From Desulfovibrio psychrotolerans (lineage in GTDB: Bacteria; Desulfobacterota; Desulfovibrionia; Desulfovibrionales; Desulfovibrionaceae), in contig NZ_BLVP01000043.1 in NCBI RefSeq assembly GCF_013340305.1, positions 155,395 through 219,394 of the forward strand: a stretch of DNA of 64,000 nt, read 5' to 3'. The first letter of the stretch is position 1; every line of letters starts with the position of its first letter. Positions 35,960-45,430 of the stretch are shown here, in pieces. Under the pieces are notes generated by a model that searched no databases, was not told the origin of the DNA, and saw only the letters and a list, made by a program, of their open reading frames with translations. A program made the translations under genes and the position numbers.

Positions 35960-36868
35960 ATGTGGAAGAAGTTCCGGGATTCATATTTCCTCTACAGCTT
36001 CCTGCGCGACCCCGTGGCGCTGGGCAGCTTTCTTATACTGGCCGTACTGGTGTTTATGGCGGTTTTTGCGCCGCTGCTGGCACCCCAGAACCCCTATGAC
36101 GGGGCATCCATAGACATTATGGACGCGGAAATTGCGCCCAGCTGGGTTTCCGGTGAAACCCGGTTCTTGCTCGGCACCGATGCGCAGGGGCGCGACATCT
36201 GGTCCACCATTCTGTATGGCGCGCGTGTTTCGCTGCTCATCGGCATAGGTGCGGTGATATTGCAGGCTGCGCTGGGCATTATTGTGGGGCTGGTTTCCGG
36301 CTACAGGGGCGGCCGGGTGGATGCCATTCTCATGCGCATTGCCGACGTGCAGCTTTCTTTTTCTTCCTACATGGTGGCCATATTCTTCGGTGCGGTGCTG
36401 CAAACCGCCGTGGGGGTGGGGGGCTATGCCAATATCGCCCTGCCGTTCCTTATTCTGGTCATAGGCATTTCAGAATGGCCCCAGTACGCGCGCACGGTGC
36501 GTGCCTCTGTGCTGGCGGAGAAGAAAAAGGAATATGTGGAAGCCGCGCGCGTTATCGGGCTTAAGCCCCGGCGCATCATGTGGCGTCATATTCTGCCCAA
36601 TACGCTCACACCCGTGCTGGTTATCTCCACCGTGCAGGTGGCAAACGCCGTAATGAGTGAGGCAGCCCTTTCCTTTCTGGGGCTGGGCATGCCTGCCAAC
36701 CAGCCTTCGCTGGGCTCGCTCATCAAATCCGGCTTTACCTACGTGCTGAGCGGCAGCTGGTGGATTACGCTGTTCCCCGGCGTGGTGCTTGTGCTGCTTG
36801 TGCTTTCCATAAACCTGCTGGGCGACTGGCTGCGGGATTTCCTGAATCCCAAACTCTACAAGGACTAG
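35960..36868 (+). CDS. peptide ABC transporter permease, DppC type
   Basis: A 302-residue inner-membrane protein with an N-terminal OppC-type anchor (DPVALGSFLILAVLVFMAVFAPLLAPQNPYDG). The motif LGTDAQGRDIWSTILYGARVSLLIG is typical of DppC/OppC. The EAA loop EYVEAARVIGLKPRRIMWRHILPNTLTPVL lies at about 195-224. It pairs with the preceding DppB-type permease, and the first ATPase gene begins six bases after its stop. Confidence 0.94.
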   Translation: MWKKFRDSYFLYSFLRDPVALGSFLILAVLVFMAVFAPLLAPQNPYDGASIDIMDAEIAPSWVSGETRFLLGTDAQGRDIWSTILYGARVSLLIGIGAVILQAALGIIVGLVSGYRGGRVDAILMRIADVQLSFSSYMVAIFFGAVLQTAVGVGGYANIALPFLILVIGISEWPQYARTVRASVLAEKKKEYVEAARVIGLKPRRIMWRHILPNTLTPVLVISTVQVANAVMSEAALSFLGLGMPANQPSLGSLIKSGFTYVLSGSWWITLFPGVVLVLLVLSINLLGDWLRDFLNPKLYKD

Positions 36869-36874
36869 GGGAAC

Positions 36875-37834
36875 ATGGAACATCTGCTTGACGTACGGAA
36901 CCTGACCGTCAAGTTTGCCCTGCGCGACAGCGCGCTCACCGCCGTGAACAACGTTTCCTTTGTGCTGGACAGGGGGGAACGCATGGGGCTGGTGGGCGAA
37001 TCTGGCGCGGGCAAGTCCGTGACGGGGTTTTCCATAATAAATCTTATCTCCAAGCCCGGTTTTCTGGCGGGGGGGTCTGTGTGGTTTGACGGGCGCGATC
37101 TTGCGTCCCTTTCCGAAGAAGAGATGCGGCAGGTGCGGGGCAACCGCATAAGCATGATCTTTCAGGACCCCATGATGACCCTGAACCCGGTGCTCACCAT
37201 AGGCTCCCAGATGGTGGAAACCGTGCTCGCGCACAAGGACGTGAGCCGGGCAGAGGCAGAAGCCCTTGCCATGGACAAGCTGCGCAAGGTGTACATAAAC
37301 TCGCCTGAAAAGCGGCTTAAGCAGTACCCGCACGAGTTTTCGGGCGGTATGCGCCAGCGCATCGTCATTGCCATTGCGCTGCTCACCAGCCCCGGGCTGA
37401 TTATTGCGGACGAGCCCACCACCGCGCTGGATGTGACCATTCAGGCAGAGATTATGGACCTGCTGCTGGAGCTGTGCAAGACAGAGAACATGGGGCTTAT
37501 CCTCATCACCCACGATCTGGGCGTGGTCTCGCAGGTAACGCAGAAGGTGGCGGTCATGTACGCCGGCAGCATTGTGGAACTGGGAGAGACTGCGCAGGTG
37601 TGCGGCAACCCCCAGCATCCGTACACGCGGGGGCTTATCGCCGCGCTGCCGTCCGGTGCCACGGGCAAGCGACTGAACCAGATTCCCGGCAGCATGCCCA
37701 GCCTTACGGAAATTCCCAAGGGCTGTGCCTTCAACAACCGTTGCGACAGGGTACAGGACGTGTGCTACCAAAGGGTGCCTGTTCTGGAACGCAAGCAATC
37801 GGGCGTGTTCGCCGCCTGCCACGTACTGGAGTAG
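36875..37834 (+). CDS. peptide ABC transporter ATPase, DppD type
   Basis: A 319-residue ATPase with Walker [10 protein letters not shown] (lysine at about 49), Q-loop [13 protein letters not shown], signature [15 protein letters not shown], Walker [13 protein letters not shown] and H-loop ITHDLG. The C-terminal oligopeptide-transport extension has the Cys-rich [14 protein letters not shown], which in some DppD proteins carries an iron-sulfur cluster. It overlaps nothing and is two bases from the next gene. Confidence 0.94.
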   Translation: MEHLLDVRNLTVKFALRDSALTAVNNVSFVLDRGERMGLVGESGAGKSVTGFSIINLISKPGFLAGGSVWFDGRDLASLSEEEMRQVRGNRISMIFQDPMMTLNPVLTIGSQMVETVLAHKDVSRAEAEALAMDKLRKVYINSPEKRLKQYPHEFSGGMRQRIVIAIALLTSPGLIIADEPTTALDVTIQAEIMDLLLELCKTENMGLILITHDLGVVSQVTQKVAVMYAGSIVELGETAQVCGNPQHPYTRGLIAALPSGATGKRLNQIPGSMPSLTEIPKGCAFNNRCDRVQDVCYQRVPVLERKQSGVFAACHVLE

Positions 37835-37836
37835 CC

Positions 37837-38847
37837 ATGGCTGATACGCCACTTGTATCCATAAGAAACATCGTCAAATATTTTGATATATCCGGCGGCA
37901 TGCTGGACCAGATATCCTTTTCCGGCGGCAAGTTCACGCGTAACCGCACCGTGGTGCATGCCGTGAACAACGTGAGTCTGGACATCCGGCAGGGAGAGAC
38001 CCTTTCCGTGGTGGGTGAGTCCGGCTGCGGCAAATCCACGCTGGCGCGTGTGGTCATTGGCCTGTATCCGCCCACATCCGGCGAAATCCATTACGCCGAT
38101 CAGCGGGTGGACAACCTGCAGGGTAATGCGCGGCGTCCGTTCCGCACCAAGGCGCAGATGGTCTTCCAGGACCCCTACGCCTCGCTGAATCCCCGCATGC
38201 GTGTGCGGCAGATTCTGGAAGAGCCTGTGCGCTTTCACAAGCCTGAGCTTTCCGATGACGCGGTACGCGCCAAGATTGCCGAGGTGATGCAGCAGGTGGG
38301 CATAAACCCGGAGTGGGCAGAACGCTATCCCCACGAATTTTCCGGCGGGCAGCGGCAGCGTATCTCCATTGCCCGTGCACTGGTGCTGGACCCGGAATTT
38401 ATCGTGGCGGACGAGCCCATCTCGGCACTGGACGTGTCCATTCAGGCGCAGGTGCTGAACCTGATGATGGATTTGCAGGAGCAGCGCAAGCTCACCTATC
38501 TGTTCATCAGCCACGACCTTTCGGTGGTGGAGCACATCTCCGACCGCGTGGCCGTGCTCTATCTGGGCAGCCTGTGCGAGCTTGCCTCTGCCAAGGAGAT
38601 GTTCAGCCGCCCGCAGCACCCTTATACCAAGGCGCTGCTTTCTGCCATTCCGCGCATTGGCAAGGGGTTTCAGCACATCAAGCTTTCCGGCGATGTGCCC
38701 ACCCCCATACGCCTGCCCTCCGGCTGCGTGTTCCATGGGCGATGCCCCCACGCCGCCTCACGCTGCAGGCACGAGGTGCCCAAGGCGCGCACCCTGGAGA
38801 GCGGCACCGTGGTTGCCTGCCACGGGGTGGAAGAAGGACGCATATAA
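37837..38847 (+). CDS. peptide ABC transporter ATPase, DppF type
   Basis: A 336-residue ATPase starting [21 protein letters not shown], with the ATG at 37837 just after the dppD-type stop. Walker [11 protein letters not shown]-loop [15 protein letters not shown], signature [15 protein letters not shown], Walker [13 protein letters not shown] and the C-terminal [14 protein letters not shown] extension are present. It completes a heterodimeric ATPase with the DppD-type subunit. The operon ends at a strong terminator. Confidence 0.94.
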   Translation: MADTPLVSIRNIVKYFDISGGMLDQISFSGGKFTRNRTVVHAVNNVSLDIRQGETLSVVGESGCGKSTLARVVIGLYPPTSGEIHYADQRVDNLQGNARRPFRTKAQMVFQDPYASLNPRMRVRQILEEPVRFHKPELSDDAVRAKIAEVMQQVGINPEWAERYPHEFSGGQRQRISIARALVLDPEFIVADEPISALDVSIQAQVLNLMMDLQEQRKLTYLFISHDLSVVEHISDRVAVLYLGSLCELASAKEMFSRPQHPYTKALLSAIPRIGKGFQHIKLSGDVPTPIRLPSGCVFHGRCPHAASRCRHEVPKARTLESGTVVACHGVEEGRI

Positions 38848-38851
38848 CACA

Positions 38852-38886
38852 AACGCGGCCGGACATGATGCCCGGCCGCGTTTTTT
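38852..38886 (+). terminator. terminator of the peptide ABC operon
   Basis: Ten-base arms (38853-38862, 38872-38881) followed by a run of six T. Confidence 0.92.
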
Positions 38887-38919
38887 ACAAACTAAGCCTG
38901 TCGCTTCCCGCCCCAAAAC

Positions 38920-40188
38920 CTACCGGAAATCCACCCTCTGCGTGCTGCCGTTCATGGTAACGGTGGCCTGCACTTCCGGGGTGGTGCTGATAACAGCGCC
39001 CCGGCGGATGACGAAGAGGCGGGCGGGGTGCAGGCGCAGGGCTTCCATCTTGGATGCGGCCTGCACGATGACCATGTCCGCGTTGCAGCCGGGGGCAAGG
39101 CCGTAATCCTTAAGGTTCAGGGTGCGCGCCCCGTGGGTGGTCACGGCGTCAAACAGGGTGTTCTGCTGTTCCACTCCGGTCATGTGCAGGGCGTGTGCGC
39201 CCATGTGGGCCACTTCCAGCATGTCGTGCGTCCCCATGGGATACCACGGGTCCATCACGTCATCGTGGCCCAGCGAAACATTTATGCCCATGGCAAGCAG
39301 TTCCGGCACACGCATCAGCCCGCGCCGTTTGGGGTAGGTGTCGTGGCGTCCTTGCAGGTTCATGTTCACCAGCGGGTTGCACACACAGTGCATTTGCGCC
39401 TCCGCCATAAGCGGCAGCAGCTTGGAAACGTAGTAGTTGTCCATGGAATGCATGCTGGTCAGGTGCGAACCGGCCACCCGCCCTTGCAGACCCAGCCGCT
39501 GGGTCTGGTAGGTCAGGGACTCTATGTGGCGGGAATGGGGGTCGTCTGATTCGTCACAGTGCATGTCCACCATCAGGCCGCGTTCCGCCGCAATCTCGCA
39601 CAGCAGTTCCACGGAGCGCCTTCCTTCATCCATGGTACGCTCAAAGTGCGGAATGCCGCCCACCACGTCCACGCCCTTGTCCAGCGCGCGCTTCAGCAGC
39701 GCTATGCCGTCCTTGCAGCGCAGCACGCCGTCCTGCGGAAAGGCCACCAGCTGAATATCCACATAGTCCCGCATCTCCTCGCGCACTTCCAGCAGCACGT
39801 CCACAGCCATCAGCGAGGGGTCGGTGGTGTCCACATGGGTGCGGATGGCAAGGTTGCCCTTGGCCACTGCCCACGAAACAAGCTTCAGCGCGCGCTCCTT
39901 CAGCCCCTGCGCGGTGAGGTCCGGCTTCAATTCTCCCCATATGCGTATGCCTTCCAGCAGGGTTCCGGAACTGTTCAGGCGGGGCATTCCCATGGAGAGC
40001 GTGGCGTCCATGTGGAAATGAGAATCCACAAACGGCGGGGTTACCAGATACCCCTTTGCGTCCACCGTGGCGTCCGCCTGCGCCTGCAACGCGGGGCCTA
40101 CTTCCACAATGCGCCCGTTGCGGCAGGATATGTCCACAAGTTCCTTGTGCCCGTCTATGCGGGCATTGCGTACAATAAGGTCCAGCAT
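38920..40188 (-). CDS. codA: cytosine deaminase (CodA-type amidohydrolase)
   Basis: A 422-residue cytosolic metal-dependent amidohydrolase. The metal motif HFHMD occurs in TPPFVDSHFHMDATL (about 58-62). HCDESDDPHSRH (about 210) and LGHDDVMDPWYPMGTHDMLEVAHMG (about 300) match the active-site blocks of E. coli CodA, including the metal-binding HDD. THGARTLNLKDYGLAPG also matches. The ATG at 40188 is preferred because AGGAG lies upstream; the frame is open for 34 more codons. It follows a nucleoside-type ABC importer on the same strand, which fits nucleobase salvage. Related deaminases act on isoguanine or creatinine, so the substrate is probable rather than certain. Confidence 0.85.
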   Translation of the reverse strand: MLDLIVRNARIDGHKELVDISCRNGRIVEVGPALQAQADATVDAKGYLVTPPFVDSHFHMDATLSMGMPRLNSSGTLLEGIRIWGELKPDLTAQGLKERALKLVSWAVAKGNLAIRTHVDTTDPSLMAVDVLLEVREEMRDYVDIQLVAFPQDGVLRCKDGIALLKRALDKGVDVVGGIPHFERTMDEGRRSVELLCEIAAERGLMVDMHCDESDDPHSRHIESLTYQTQRLGLQGRVAGSHLTSMHSMDNYYVSKLLPLMAEAQMHCVCNPLVNMNLQGRHDTYPKRRGLMRVPELLAMGINVSLGHDDVMDPWYPMGTHDMLEVAHMGAHALHMTGVEQQNTLFDAVTTHGARTLNLKDYGLAPGCNADMVIVQAASKMEALRLHPARLFVIRRGAVISTTPEVQATVTMNGSTQRVDFR

Positions 40189-40310
40189 GGAGGCTCCTGT
40201 CTGTGCTGTTATCCTGTTCCGGTTTGGCTGGCGGACGCCGTCGTCATCATCATCCTGATGCGGCCTTCCGGGGTTCGTCGTGGTTGGCATAACGTGCCGC
40301 AGCGTGCGCC

Positions 40311-41252
40311 TCAGCGTTCCCCCTTGCGGAAGGGCACGAGCAGCGCCCTTGGGTAGGCTGCCCGGCGCGACATCACAATAAGGGCGATGATGGAGAAAAT
40401 ATAGGGCATCATCAAGTAGAATTGATACGGAACAGTCATGCCGGACTGCTGCTGCACCCGCATCTGCACAGCGTCAAAGGCGGCAAAGAGCATGCAGCCC
40501 AGCAGGGCCTTGCCCGGTTTCCACGAGGCGAACACCACCAGCGCAATACATATCCAGCCGCGCCCGTTCACCATGCCTATATAAAAGGCGTCAAAGGCAG
40601 ACATGGTGAGAAACGCCCCGCCCACTGCCATAAGCGCGGAACCGGCCATTACCGTCCATGTGCGGATGGCAAAGACGGAAAGCCCCTGCGCCTCTACCGC
40701 CATGGGGTTCTCGCCGGTCATGCGTATGGCAAGCCCCACCGGGGTGCGAAAGAGCACAAAGGCCACCACGATAACGGCCGCAAAGGCCAGATAGGTAAGC
40801 GCGGATTGGTTGAACAGCACGTTGCCCACGTAGGGAATGTCGGAGAGCACGGGTATGGCAAAGGCCTTGAACGGCACAATCTTGGGCGGGGTGGTGGCCT
40901 TGGGCAGCAGCATGCGGAACACGTAGGAAGAAAGCGCCGCCGCCAGCATGGTTATGCCAAGCCCTGTCACATGCTGCGACAGGCCCAGATGCACCGTGAA
41001 CAGGGCGTGCAGCAGCCCGAACAATGCACCGACGAAGGCGGCAAAGCATACGCCCGTCCACAGGTCGCCGCCGAAGTACACCCACGTCCAGCCCGCCATG
41101 CTCCCGGCGGCCATAATGCCCTCTATGCCCAGATTCAGCACACCCGCGCGTTCGCACAGCAATTCGCCCAGCGTGCCGAAGATAAGCGGCGTGGCCATGC
41201 GGACGGTGGCGACCCAGAATCCGGCTTCCAGAATGAAGTTCAGAATCTCCAC
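40311..41252 (-). CDS. nucleoside-type ABC transporter permease (NupQ/YufQ-like)
   Basis: A 313-residue inner-membrane protein of the branched-chain-amino-acid/BMP permease superfamily with about eight to nine hydrophobic segments. The signature VRMATPLIFGTLGELLCERAGVLNLGIEGIMAAGS and the loop PVGLAIRMTGENPMAVEAQGLSVFAIRTWTVMAGSALMAVGGAFL are typical of the second permease of nucleoside uptake systems. It lies four bases downstream of its partner permease. Confidence 0.9.
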   Translation of the reverse strand: MEILNFILEAGFWVATVRMATPLIFGTLGELLCERAGVLNLGIEGIMAAGSMAGWTWVYFGGDLWTGVCFAAFVGALFGLLHALFTVHLGLSQHVTGLGITMLAAALSSYVFRMLLPKATTPPKIVPFKAFAIPVLSDIPYVGNVLFNQSALTYLAFAAVIVVAFVLFRTPVGLAIRMTGENPMAVEAQGLSVFAIRTWTVMAGSALMAVGGAFLTMSAFDAFYIGMVNGRGWICIALVVFASWKPGKALLGCMLFAAFDAVQMRVQQQSGMTVPYQFYLMMPYIFSIIALIVMSRRAAYPRALLVPFRKGER

Positions 41253-41256
41253 GGCG

Positions 41257-42306
41257 CTACCTCCAGCGGATGCGGTATTTTGTCAGGAACATGGAAAAAA
41301 GCACCGCCAGCAGGCAGACAGCCGTTGTCACGTCCGCGATGTAGTTGGAAATGTTAATGGCACGGCTCATGGAGTCTGCCCCGATATACACCACCGCCAC
41401 GAATACGGCAGAGGCAATGACACCCAGCGGGTGCAGCGCGGCAAGCATGGCAACCACGATGCCGGAGTAGCCGAACCCCGGCGAAAGATCGAGGGTGAGG
41501 TAGCCCTTGACCCCGCACAGCTCGGAAACGCCTGCCATGGCGGCAAGCCCGCCGGAGAGCAGGGCCGTGCGCACGGTGACGGCATTGACCGGCATGCCCG
41601 CAAACCGGCTGGCCTTGGGGCTTGCACCCACGGCCCGGATTTCAAAGCCCCATACGGTGGAGCGCATGAACCACCATGTGGCGGCGGCAAACAGAACGGC
41701 AAACACAAAGCCCAGATGCAGCCGCGACTTGGCAAAAAGCTGGGGCAGCACGGCGCTGTCCACCACGGGGGCGGCCTGCGGCCAGCCCATGGCCATGGGG
41801 TCTTTCCACGGGCCGAAGACCAGCCAGTTGACAAAGAGCAGCACCACAAAGTTGAGCAGCAGCGTGGTAACTACCTCATCCACCTGCAATCTGGTCTTGA
41901 GCAGGGTGGGGGCGAGCAGCAAAAGCCCACCGCCTGCGGCCCCGGCAAGGAACAGGAACGGAATCATAAGATAGGGCGGCAGGGAAAGGGCGCCTGTGCC
42001 CAGCCATGTGGCCAGCACCGCCCCCATGTAAAACTGCCCTTCTCCGCCTATGTTCCACAGCTTGGCGCGAAAGGCCACGGCGGCGGCAAGCCCGGTAAAG
42101 ATGAGCGGGGTGGCGCGGGTGAGCGTTTCCGTAATGGCAAAACGCGACCCCAGCGCGCCCTTGAGCATGAGCGCCCAGCCTTCCAGCGGAGAGGCACCGC
42201 CCCAGAGCAGCAGCACGGAACACACGGCCATGGCCGCCGCCACGGCAATCAAGGGGGCAAGGGCGCGCACGGCCACGGAAACGTTTTCGCGGGGCTCCAT
42301 TCTCAT
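41257..42306 (-). CDS. nucleoside-type ABC transporter permease (NupP/YufP-like)
   Basis: A 349-residue inner-membrane permease with about nine to ten hydrophobic segments. The motif TLTRATPLIFTGLAAAVAFRAKLWNIGGEGQFYMGA (about 60-95) and VGASPKASRFAGMPVNAVTVRTALLSGGLAAMAGVSELCG (about 230) mark the first permease of BMP-family importers. It overlaps the ATPase gene by four bases, indicating coupling. Confidence 0.9.
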   Translation of the reverse strand: MRMEPRENVSVAVRALAPLIAVAAAMAVCSVLLLWGGASPLEGWALMLKGALGSRFAITETLTRATPLIFTGLAAAVAFRAKLWNIGGEGQFYMGAVLATWLGTGALSLPPYLMIPFLFLAGAAGGGLLLLAPTLLKTRLQVDEVVTTLLLNFVVLLFVNWLVFGPWKDPMAMGWPQAAPVVDSAVLPQLFAKSRLHLGFVFAVLFAAATWWFMRSTVWGFEIRAVGASPKASRFAGMPVNAVTVRTALLSGGLAAMAGVSELCGVKGYLTLDLSPGFGYSGIVVAMLAALHPLGVIASAVFVAVVYIGADSMSRAINISNYIADVTTAVCLLAVLFSMFLTKYRIRWR

Positions 42307-43835
42307 GCCGCCACCTCGCAGCCGCCCGTGGCGGAAGAATCGTTGCCGGACATGAGCAGCCCCACCTGTTCGCGCGTGGTGTCGCGGGTGGGCAGCGGGG
42401 CGGACAATCCGCCCTGATACATGACCTGAATACGGTCAGAAAGCTGAAAAACCTCGTCCAGATCTTCGGATATGAGCACCACCCCGGCCCCGCGTGCGGC
42501 GGCGTCCAGCAACTGCTGGTGCACATAGGCCGTGGCGCCCACGTCCAGCCCCCACGTGGGCTGGTTCACCACGATGATGGAAGGCGCGTTGGAGAGCACC
42601 CGGGCCAGAATAAGCTTTTGCATGTTGCCGCCGGAAAGCTTGCGCACGGGTGTGTCCGTGCCGGGGCATCGCACGTCGAACGCCGCAACGAGTTGCCGCG
42701 CGCGGGATGCCAGCGCCTTGAAATTGAGAATGCCGCGTCTGGAGAAGCCGGGCAGGCGGTAAACCTCCGTGGAGAGGTTTTCCTCCACGGTCATGTCGGC
42801 CACAAGGCCCGTGCCTGTGCGGTCGTCGGGCACACGGCCCACGCCGCGCGCCACCATGGCGGAAGGGGTGGGCCGCTCCAGCGTCTCCCCGGCAATGATG
42901 ATCTCTCCGGCATCGGGAACCGCAAGGCCGGAAAGCACTTCGGCCAGCAGCCCCTGCCCGTTGCCGGAAACACCGGCAATGCCCAGAATCTCGTGCGCCC
43001 TGAGCGAGAGGGAAAGGTCGCGCAGGTGCCCGCCGCCGGTGGAAAGGCTCAGACAGGCAAGCCGCAGTATCTCATCGCCTTCCCTGTGCTCCGTGCGCCG
43101 GGCTCTGGGAATGTCGCTGCCCACCATGGCGCGGGCCAGTTCCGCCGCCGTGGTGTCTGCCGTCTGCCGTTCAAACACCACCTCGCCGTGGCGCAGCACC
43201 ACGCACCGGTCAGAGGCGGCCATAACCTCGCGCATCTTGTGCGTGATGAAGATGACGGAAAGCCCCTGGCGCACCAGTTGCCGCAGGGTGGCAAACAGGT
43301 GGTCCGCCTCCTGCGGGGTGAGCACGGAGGTGGGCTCGTCCAGTATGAGGATGCGCGCATCGCGGTAGAGCACCTTGAGAATCTCCACCCGCTGCCGTTC
43401 ACTCACGGAAAGGTTCCGCACCATGGCCTGCGGGTCAACGGCAAGGCAGAACCGCTCCATAAGCTCACTGAGCCTGCGCAGGGCCGTTGCCTTGTCGTGC
43501 CGTGTGCGGGTGAGCCGTTCGGTGCCGAGGATGATGTTCTCCAGCACCGTCATGTTGCCCGCAAGGGTGAAGTGCTGGTGCACCATGCCCACGCCCGCGC
43601 TCAGGGCTGCGCGGGGCGATCCTTGAGGCAGGGCGGAGCCGAAGACCTCCACCGTGCCGGAATCCGCCACATAGTGCCCGAACAGGATGGACATGAGCGT
43701 GGTCTTGCCCGCGCCGTTTTCTCCCAGCAGGGCAAGCATCTCGCCCTGCCTGAGCTCCAGCGACACATCGCGGTTAGCGATAACGGGGCCAAAGGTTTTG
43801 GTTATCCCGTGTAGTTTGAGAACGCTTGCTGTCAT
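42303..43835 (-). CDS. nucleoside-type ABC transporter ATPase with two ABC domains (NupO/YufO-like)
   Basis: A 510-residue protein with tandem ABC domains. The first has GENGAGKTTLM, LSVSERQRVEILK and LILDEPTSVLTP. The second (from about 250) has GVSGNGQGLL in place of a normal Walker A, which is usual for this family, and LSGGNMQKLILAR with IIVVNQPTWGLDVGA. That arrangement is the mark of the sugar/nucleoside CUT2-like and BMP systems. It follows the binding-protein gene after a hairpin and overlaps the first permease gene. Confidence 0.92.
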   Translation of the reverse strand: MTASVLKLHGITKTFGPVIANRDVSLELRQGEMLALLGENGAGKTTLMSILFGHYVADSGTVEVFGSALPQGSPRAALSAGVGMVHQHFTLAGNMTVLENIILGTERLTRTRHDKATALRRLSELMERFCLAVDPQAMVRNLSVSERQRVEILKVLYRDARILILDEPTSVLTPQEADHLFATLRQLVRQGLSVIFITHKMREVMAASDRCVVLRHGEVVFERQTADTTAAELARAMVGSDIPRARRTEHREGDEILRLACLSLSTGGGHLRDLSLSLRAHEILGIAGVSGNGQGLLAEVLSGLAVPDAGEIIIAGETLERPTPSAMVARGVGRVPDDRTGTGLVADMTVEENLSTEVYRLPGFSRRGILNFKALASRARQLVAAFDVRCPGTDTPVRKLSGGNMQKLILARVLSNAPSIIVVNQPTWGLDVGATAYVHQQLLDAAARGAGVVLISEDLDEVFQLSDRIQVMYQGGLSAPLPTRDTTREQVGLLMSGNDSSATGGCEVAA

Positions 43836-43842
43836 GGCCTTG

Positions 43843-43881
43843 AAAAGGCCCGCCCCGTGCCGCAGGCAGGGGGGGCGGGCC
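43843..43881 (-). terminator. attenuator between the binding-protein and ATPase genes
   Basis: Ten-base arms (43847-43856, 43872-43881) are followed on the minus strand by TTTTCA, only a few bases before the ATPase start at 43835. The operon clearly continues, so partial termination is the likely effect. Confidence 0.65.
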
Positions 43882-44035
43882 CGTTTAACGGTTTAGCGAT
43901 GTAACTAATGGTGCGTGGGCCGTTGCGGCAGGGGCGCTGCCGAGCGGAATTCCCGTTCGTGCATGGGCCGCATCCCCATGCTTTCCGGGCCATGCGGGCC
44001 ATGCGGTCCATGTGTTCCGGGCGTTCCGTATTCAG

Positions 44036-45025
44036 CTAGAACGTAGACTTGGGTTCGTCGTCGTTGATATCCACCACAAAGGAACCGTTCAAAATGGCGG
44101 CAGAGGTTTCCGCCACCTTGGCCTTTATTTCGGCAGAGATTTTGTCTTCAAACTCATAGTAGGGGGCAAGCGAGGCGCCGCCTTTGGCCATCATGGTGAA
44201 CTCGCGGTAGTCCTCGGCGGCAAAGGTGCCGGCCTTCACGCGCTCAATGGCGTGGCCAATGGCGGCATCCATGTCCCACAGGGCAGAGGTCACCACCACA
44301 TCGGTGCCGTTCTCTTCCTTGTTCATGTCGTTCACGTTGCCAAAGGCCACAAGGCCCTTTTCACGGGCAGCGTCCACCACGCCCGCGCGTTCGGCGTACA
44401 GCACGTCCACGCCCGCTTCAATCTGGGCAAAGGCAAATTCCTTGGCCTTGGGCGGATCATACCACGAACCGATGAAGGAAACCTTGAACTCCACAGCGGG
44501 ATTCACAGACTTGGCTCCGGCCATGAAGGCGTGGAAAAGGCGGTTCACCTCGCCTATGGGATAGCCGCCCACCATGCCTATCTTGTTGTTCTTGGTCATG
44601 GTGCCCGCGATCATGCCCATAAGGTAGCAGGGCTCATGGATGTAGTTGTCAAACACGGAAAGGTTGGTGCCGCGCGGTCCCATGGTGTCGCCCATCAGGT
44701 AGGCTACATTGGGGTAATCTTCCGCCACCTTGGTCACGTCGCGGGAAATGCCGAAGGCCTCACCCACGATAAGCTGCACACCCTGCTCGGAGTATTCGCG
44801 CATAACGCGGATATAGTCGGTGTTGGAGACCTTTTCGGAATAGACGTACTCAATCTCTCCGGCTTCGGCGGCCTTGACGAGGGCCTTGTGCAGGCAGGCG
44901 TCCCACTTTTGCTGGATGGGCTGGGTGTAGATGCCGGCGACCTTGATTTTGCCTTCGGCCATGGCGACTGTTGCCAGCAGGGCCATGCTCAGGCAGAGCG
45001 CAATGGTGGTGAGGATGCGTTTCAT
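44036..45025 (-). CDS. BMP-family periplasmic substrate-binding protein
   Basis: A 329-residue exported protein with a signal peptide of about 23 residues (TTIALCLSMALLATVAMA, no lipobox). The mature part is of the BMP/PnrA-like fold: KIKVAGIYTQPIQQKWDACLHKAL, EGVQLIVGEAFGIS-like segments, NKIGMVGGYPIGEVNRLFHAFMAGAKSVNP and IGSWYDPPKAKEFAFAQIEAGVDVLYA. It is the first gene of the import operon. Members of this family bind nucleosides or nucleobases, which fits the cytosine deaminase at the end of the cluster. Confidence 0.92.
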   Translation of the reverse strand: MKRILTTIALCLSMALLATVAMAEGKIKVAGIYTQPIQQKWDACLHKALVKAAEAGEIEYVYSEKVSNTDYIRVMREYSEQGVQLIVGEAFGISRDVTKVAEDYPNVAYLMGDTMGPRGTNLSVFDNYIHEPCYLMGMIAGTMTKNNKIGMVGGYPIGEVNRLFHAFMAGAKSVNPAVEFKVSFIGSWYDPPKAKEFAFAQIEAGVDVLYAERAGVVDAAREKGLVAFGNVNDMNKEENGTDVVVTSALWDMDAAIGHAIERVKAGTFAAEDYREFTMMAKGGASLAPYYEFEDKISAEIKAKVAETSAAILNGSFVVDINDDEPKSTF

Positions 45026-45104
45026 CAGGACTTTCTCCAAAGGATGAATGGTGGATGAATGGTGGATGAATGGTCTGCGGCCTATTGCGATCGGTTGCAA
45101 CGGG

Positions 45105-45120
45105 TTGCAATCGTTTGTAA
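45105..45120. promoter_or_regulatory. candidate LacI/PurR-type operator before the BMP operon
   Basis: TTGCAATCGTTTGTAA is an imperfect palindrome centred on CG, the form typical of LacI-family operators; 12 of 16 positions are symmetric. GTTGCAAC, itself palindromic, lies just upstream. No LacI-family gene is in the window. Confidence 0.35.
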
Positions 45121-45399
45121 CGGGCAGCCCGCTTGCATACCGCACTTTCCGCAGTGCCTTGCAGGGCGTGACACACCGAAATGCATGCCGGTGCCAAAGG
45201 ACAGTCGCCAACCCCCTTGTTGCAAACATGCGTAATTTCGTATAGTTGCCACGCAAAGCACCGGGTGTTCTCCCGCTGTTTTCCCTTTGCCGAGCAGGTG
45301 ACCTGAACATTATTGCAACAAACCACCGGGAAACATGCTTTATCTTGACAAATTTGTCAATCAAACTCGTGCTGCGGCGACTGCCTCTCGGGCAAGAAG

Positions 45400-45430
45400 A
45401 AAGGGCGCGCCCATGGCACGCCCTTTTGTT
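45400..45430. terminator. hairpin between the baeRF-like gene and the BMP operon
   Basis: Twelve-base arms (45400-45411, 45415-45426) with one wobble pair. TTTT-rich tails occur on the plus strand and TTTCTTCTT on the minus strand, so it could end the baeRF transcript. Confidence 0.55.
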
